A stretch of DNA of 64,000 nt, from the NCBI GenBank assembly GCA_949130485.1, contig OX422187.1, positions 124,001 to 188,000 on the forward strand. Direction: 5' to 3'. Below, in pieces: positions 59,101 to 64,000 of this stretch. This stretch comes from Agelas oroides (taxonomy: Eukaryota; Porifera; Demospongiae; Agelasida; Agelasidae). The position numbers were made by a program, and so were the translations under genes. The notes under the pieces were generated by a model. The model searched no databases. It saw nothing but the letters and a program-made list of their open reading frames with translations, and was not told the origin of the DNA. How positions within the stretch are numbered: the stretch's first letter is position 1; each line of letters opens with the position of its first letter.

Positions 59101-62100
59101 CAAGAAGCTATGGGCATGAACTGTTTAAAAATGGATACCGCTTATAGGTGCAATAGGCGCAGAAAGCTATACAGGCCGGCCAATATCTCCGTCCCCTGCA
59201 TCGCAGTATAGTGCCGTCAATGCAAATTCGCGTACATTCGCGACTCCTCCTAGCTCGGTTCAAAGGTTGCACTAATGCAAGATGCATATTACCAAGAAGC
59301 TATGGGCATGAAGAGTTTAAAAATGGAAGCCATTTCTCGGTGCAAAAGGCGCACAAAGCTGTACGGACCGGCCAATATCTGCGTCCCCTTCATCGCCGAA
59401 TAGTGCCGTCATTGGAAATTTGCGTGCATTCACGACTAATGCTAGCTCGGTACAAATGTTGCATTAATGCAAGGTGCATATTATCAAGAAGCTATGGCCA
59501 TGAAGAGTTTAAAAATGCAAGCCAATTCTCGGTGCAAAAGGCGTACAAAGCTGTACAGACCGGCCAATACCTGCGTCTCCTGCATCGCCGTATAGTGCCG
59601 TCAATGGAAATTCGCGTACATTCACGACTAATGCTAGCTCGGTACAAAGGTTGCACTAATGCAAGGTGCATATTATCAAGAAGCTATGGGCATGAAGTGT
59701 TTAAAAATGGATACCGCTTATCGATGCAAAAGGCGCAGAAAGCTATACAGGCCGGCCAATATCTCCGTCCCCTGCATGGCAGTATAGTGCCGTCAATGCA
59801 AATTCGCGTGCATTCGCGACTAATCCTAGCTCGAAAGAAAAGCTGCACTAATGCAAGGTGCATGTTATCAAGAAGCTATGGCCATGAAGAGTTTAAAAAT
59901 GCAAGCCAATTCTCGGTGCAAAAGGCGTAGAAAGCTGTACAGACCGGCCAATACCTGCGTCCCCTGCATCGCCGTATAGTGCCGTCAATGGAAATTCTCG
60001 TACATTCACGACTAATGCTAGCTCGGTACAAAGGTTGCACTAATGCAAGGTGCATATTATCAAGAAGCTATGGGCATGAAGTGTTTAAAAATGGATACCG
60101 CTTATCGGTGCAAAAGGCCCAGAAAGCTATACAGGCCGGCCAATATCTCCGTCCCCTGCATCGCAGTATAGTGCCGTCAATGCAAATTCGCGTGTATTCG
60201 CGACTAATCCTAGCTCGAAAGAAAAGCTGCAGTAATGCAAGGTGCATGTTATCAAGAAGCTATGGCCATGAAGAGTTTAAAAATGCAAGCCAATTCTCGG
60301 TGCAAAAGGCGTAGAAAGCTGTACAGACCGGCCAATACCTGCGTCCCCTGCATCGCCGTATAGTGCCGTCAATGGAAATTCTCGTACATTCACGACTAAT
60401 GCTAGCTCGGTACAAAGGTTGCACTAATGCAAGGTGCATATTATCAAGAAGCTATGGGCATGAAGTGTTTAAAAATGGATACCGCTTATCTGTGCAAAAG
60501 GCCCAGAAAGCTATACAGGCCGGCCAATATCTCCGTCCCCTGCATCGCAGTATAGTGCCGTCAATGCAAATTCGCGTGTATTCGCGACTAATCCTAGCTC
60601 GAAAGAAAAGCTGCACTAATGCAAGGTGCATGTTATCAAGAAGCTATGGGCATGAAGAGTTTAAAAATGGAAGCCATTTCTCGGTGCAAAAGGCGCACAA
60701 AGCTGTACGGACCGGCCAATATCTGCGTCCCCTTCATCGCCGAATAGTGCCGTCATTGGAAATTTGCGTGCATTCACGACTAATGCTAGCTCGGTACAAA
60801 TGTTGCATTAATGCAAGGTGCATATTATCAAGAAGCTATGGCCATGAAGAGTTTAAAAATGCAAGCCAATTCTCGGTGCAAAAGGCGTACAAAGCTGTAC
60901 AGACCGGCTTATACCTGCGTCCCCTGCACCGCCGTATAGTGCCGTCAATGGAAATTCGCGTACATTCACGACTAATGCTAGCTCGGTACAAAGGTTGCAC
61001 TAATGCAAGGTGCATATTATCAAGAAGCTATGGGCATGAACTGTTTAAAAATGGATACCGCTTATAGGTGCAATAGGCGCAGAAAGCTATACAGGCCGGC
61101 CAATATCTCCGTCCCCTGCATCGCAGTATAGTGCCGTCAATGCAAATTCGCGTGCATTCGCGACTAATCCTAGCTCGAAAGAAAAGCTGCAGTAATGCAA
61201 GGTGCATGTTATCAAGAAGCTATGGCCATGAAGAGTTTAAAAATGCAAGCCAATTCTCGGTGCAAAAGGCGTAGAAAGCTGTACAGACCGGCCAATACCT
61301 GCGTCCCCTGCATCGCCGTATAGTGCCGTCAATGGAAATTCTCGTACATTCACGACTAATGCTAGCTCGGTACAAAGGTTGCACTAATGCAAGGTGCATA
61401 TTATCAAGAAGCTATGGGCATGAAGTGTTTAAAAATGGATACCGCTTATCGGTGCAAAAGGCGCAGAAAGCTATACAGGCCGGCCAATATCTCCGTCCCC
61501 TGCATCGCAGTATAGTGCCGTCAATGCAAATTCGCGTGCATTCGCGACTAATCCTAGCTCGAAAGAAAAGCTGCACTAATGCAAGGTGCATGTTATCAAG
61601 AAGCTATGGGCATGAAGAGTTTAAAAATGGAAGCCATTTCTCGGTGCAAAAGGCGCACAAAGCTGTACGGACCGGCCAATATCTGCGTCCCCTTCATCGC
61701 CGAATAGTGCCGTCATTGGAAATTCGCGTGCATTCACGACTAATGCTAGCTCGGTACAAATGTTGCATTAATGCAAGGTGCATATTATCAAGAAGCTATG
61801 GCCATGAAGAGTTTAAAAATGCAAGCCAATTCTCGGTGCAAAAGGCGTACAAAGCTGTACAGACCGGCCAATACCTGCGTCCCCTGCACCGCCGTATAGT
61901 GTCGTCAATGGAAATTCGCGTACATTCACGACTAATGCTAGCTCGGTACAAAGGTTGCACTAATGCAAGGTGCATATTATCAAGAAGCTATGGGCATGAA
62001 GTGTTTAAAAATGGATACCGCTTATCGATGCAAAAGGCGCAGAAAGCTATACAGGCCGGCCAATATCTCCGTCCCCTGCATCGCAGTATAGTGCCGTCAA

Positions 62101-64000
62101 TGCAAATTCGCGTGCATTCGCGACTAATCCTAGCTCGAAAGAAAAGCTGCACTAATGCAAGGTGCATGTTATCAAGAAGCTATGGCCATGAAGAGTTTAA
62201 AAATGCAAGCCAATTCTCGGTGCAAAAGGCGTAGAAAGCTGTACAGACCGGCCAATACCTGCGTCCCCTGCATCGCCGTATAGTGCCGTCTATGGAAATT
62301 CTCGTACATTCACGACTAATGCTAGCTCGGTACAAAGGTTGCACTAATGCAAGGTGCATATTATCAAGAAGCTATGGGCATGAAGTGTTTAAAAATGGAT
62401 ACCGCTTATCGGTGCAAAAGGCCCAGAAAGCTATACAGGCCGGCCAATATCTCCGTCCCCTGCATCGCAGTATAGTGCCGTCAATGCAAATTCGCGTGTA
62501 TTCGCGACTAATCCTAGCTCGAAAGAAAAGCTGCACTAATGCAAGGTGCATGTTATCAAGAAGCTATGGGCATGAAGAGTTTAAAAATGGAAGCCATTTC
62601 TCGGTGCAAAAGGCGCACAAAGCTGTACGGACCGGCCAATATCTGCGTCCCCTTCATCGCCGAATAGTGCCGTCATTGGAAATTTGCGTGCATTCACGAC
62701 TAATGCTAGCTCGGTACAAATGTTGCATTAATGCAAGGTGCATATTATCAAGAAGCTATGGCCATGAAGAGTTTAAAAATGCAAGCCAATTCTCGGTGCA
62801 AAAGGCGTACAAAGCTGTACAGACCGGCCAATACCTGCGTCCCCTGCACCGCCGTATAGTGCCGTCAATGGAAATTCGCGTACATTCACGACTAATGCTA
62901 GCTCGGTACAAAGGTTGCACTAATGCAAGGTGCATATTATCAAGAAGCTATGGGCATGAACTGTTTAAAAATGGATACCGCTTATAGGTGCAATAGGCGC
63001 AGAAAGCTATACAGGCCGGCCAATATCTCCGTCCCCTGCATCGCAGTATAGTGCCGTCAATGCAAATTCGCGTGCATTCGCGACTAATCCTAGCTCGAAA
63101 GAAAAGCTGCACTAATGCAAGGTGCATGTTATCAAGAAGCTATGGCCATGAAGAGTTTAAAAATGCAAGCCAATTCTCGGTGCAAAAGGCGTAGAAAGCT
63201 GTACAGACCGGCCAATACCTGCGTCCCCTGCATCGCCGTATAGTGCCGTCAATGGAAATTCTCGTACATTCACGACTAATGCTAGCTCGGTACAAAGGTT
63301 GCACTAATGCAAGGTGCATATTATCAAGAAGCTATGGGCATGAAGTGTTTAAAAATGGATACCGCTTATCGATGCAAAAGGCGCAGAAAGCTATACAGGC
63401 CGGCCAATATCTCCGTCCCCTGCATCGCAGTATATTGCCGTCAATGCAAATTCGCGTGCATTCGCGACTAATCCTAGCTCGAAAGAAAAGCTGCACTAAT
63501 GCAAGGTGCATGTTATCAAGAAGCTATGGGCATGAAGAGTTTACAAATGGAAGCCATTTCTCGGTGCAAAAGGCGCAGAATGCTGTACGGACCGGGCAAT
63601 ATCTCCGTCCCCTGTATTTCAGGATAGTGCAGGCAATGGAAATTCGCGTGCATTCGCGACTAATCCTAGCTCGGTACAAAGGTTGCACTAGTGCAAGGTG
63701 CATGTCATCAAGAAGCTTTTGGGCATGAAGAGTTTAAAAATGCAAGCCTCTTCTCGGTGCGAAAGGCGCACAAATCTGCACGGACCAGACAATATCTCCG
63801 TCCACTGCATCGCAGTACAGTGCCGTCAATGGAAATTCGCGTGCAATCGTGACTAATCCTAGCTAGGTACAAAGGTTGCACTAGTGCAAGGTGCATATTA
63901 TCAAGAAGCTATGGGCATGAAGAGTTTAAAAATGGAAGCCCTTTCTCGGTGCAAAAGGCGCAGAAATCTGTACGGACGGGCGAATATCTCCGTCCCCTGC
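56063..64000 (+). repeat. 192-bp satellite, subfamily C (block 3), continuing past the window end
   Basis: About 41 plus-oriented monomers running off the right edge. The first ~1.3 kb resembles 41.0-41.8 kb (GATTTAAAAAAGGAAACC, ACAGGGCGGCC). One 180-bp monomer lies at about 57058. From about 57.4 kb the monomers fall into the five types of the 960-bp higher-order repeat. From about 63.55 kb the array returns to CCTGTATTTCAGG and GGACCAGAC types. Confidence 0.95.
58443..63530 (+). repeat. 960-bp higher-order repeat (five 192-bp monomers)
   Basis: The marker GGAAATTCTCGTACATTC (CTC in place of CGC) starts units at about 58450, 59986, 60370, 61330, 62290 and 63250. The spacings are 1536, 384, 960, 960 and 960 bp, that is 8, 2, 5, 5 and 5 monomers. 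Within a unit the order is: AAAATGGATACCGCTTATC; CGAAAGAAAAGCTGC; CCCCTTCATCGCC; CCTGCACCGCCG; then a second GATACCGCTTATAGG / CGAAAGAAAAG / AAAAGGCGTAGAAAGC group. Equivalent monomers in different units are almost identical while neighbours within a unit differ strongly, which defines a higher-order repeat. Each full unit carries in-frame TAG codons in the satellite frame (CTTATAGGTGCAATAGG and GGCGTAGAAAGC). Confidence 0.88.

Noticed and set aside
57420..63728. CRISPR-like regular repetition
   Set aside because: The units are contiguous 192-bp tandem monomers with no unique spacers, in a eukaryotic transposon context.
1..64000. tRNA/SINE origin of the satellite: TAGCTCGGTAC resembles a pol III A box
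   Set aside because: No B box (GGTTCGANTCC-like) at the right distance in the monomer, and no tail or target duplication at monomer level.
1..64000. CENP-B box in the monomer (TTCG....A..CGGG)
   Set aside because: The TTCG words in ATTCGCGTGCATTCGCGAC are not followed by the required A and CGGG spacing in the common monomers. Absence does not exclude a centromeric role.

Overview
This is a stretch of repetitive eukaryotic (most likely invertebrate animal) DNA, and I see no host single-copy gene, rRNA or tRNA in it. Almost the whole window is one head-to-tail satellite array with a 192-bp monomer. Every monomer I recognise lies in the same orientation. The monomer can be tracked by a few short words: ATTCGCGTRCATTCGCG, TAGCTCGGTACAAAGGTTGC, ATTATCAAGAAGCTATGGGC, GAGTTTAAAAATG, TCTCGGTGCAAAAGGCG and CCAATATCTCCGTCCC. 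The evidence for an animal is the mix of non-LTR retrotransposon families, TTAA-targeted small DNA transposons and a nucleosome-sized satellite. A marine invertebrate such as a sponge or cnidarian is a guess from the style of the RT proteins; the sequence does not prove it.

Layout. From 1 to about 25.55 kb lies an older, divergent satellite subfamily. It is interrupted by an RT-bearing non-LTR fragment (4599-6312, minus), which recurs at 22235-23962 in a duplicated context. It also holds three fragments of another retrotransposon type that carry a C-terminal zinc/nuclease-like domain (7266-7965, 8904-9603, 15954-16855, all minus), and one 646-bp TTAA-flanked inverted-repeat element (10846-11491). 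From about 25.55 to 37.17 kb lies a second subfamily with no insertions. From 37168 to 39700 lies a degenerate RT element on the plus strand, with frameshifts and an (ATT)n tail. From 39.7 to 64 kb lies a third, more homogeneous subfamily. Within it, 43253-49224 is tandemly duplicated at 49225-56156, and both copies contain the same 606-bp TTAA/TIR element. From about 58.4 kb to the right end a 960-bp higher-order repeat of five monomers predominates.

How the parts relate. Because 192 is divisible by 3, one satellite frame stays open for long distances (up to 839 codons) as a 64-residue protein-like repeat. I do not call these genes. The most homogenised higher-order repeat carries fixed stops in that frame, monomer junctions contain frame-breaking indels, and monomer differences often change the encoded residue. 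The only real protein-coding remnants are the transposon reverse transcriptase and C-terminal domain fragments. Insertions are concentrated in the diverged left part, while the right part is recent, higher-order and nearly free of insertions. This is the pattern expected when satellite arrays grow by unequal exchange in an active zone and older monomers accumulate transposons. A centromeric or pericentromeric location is possible but cannot be shown from sequence alone.
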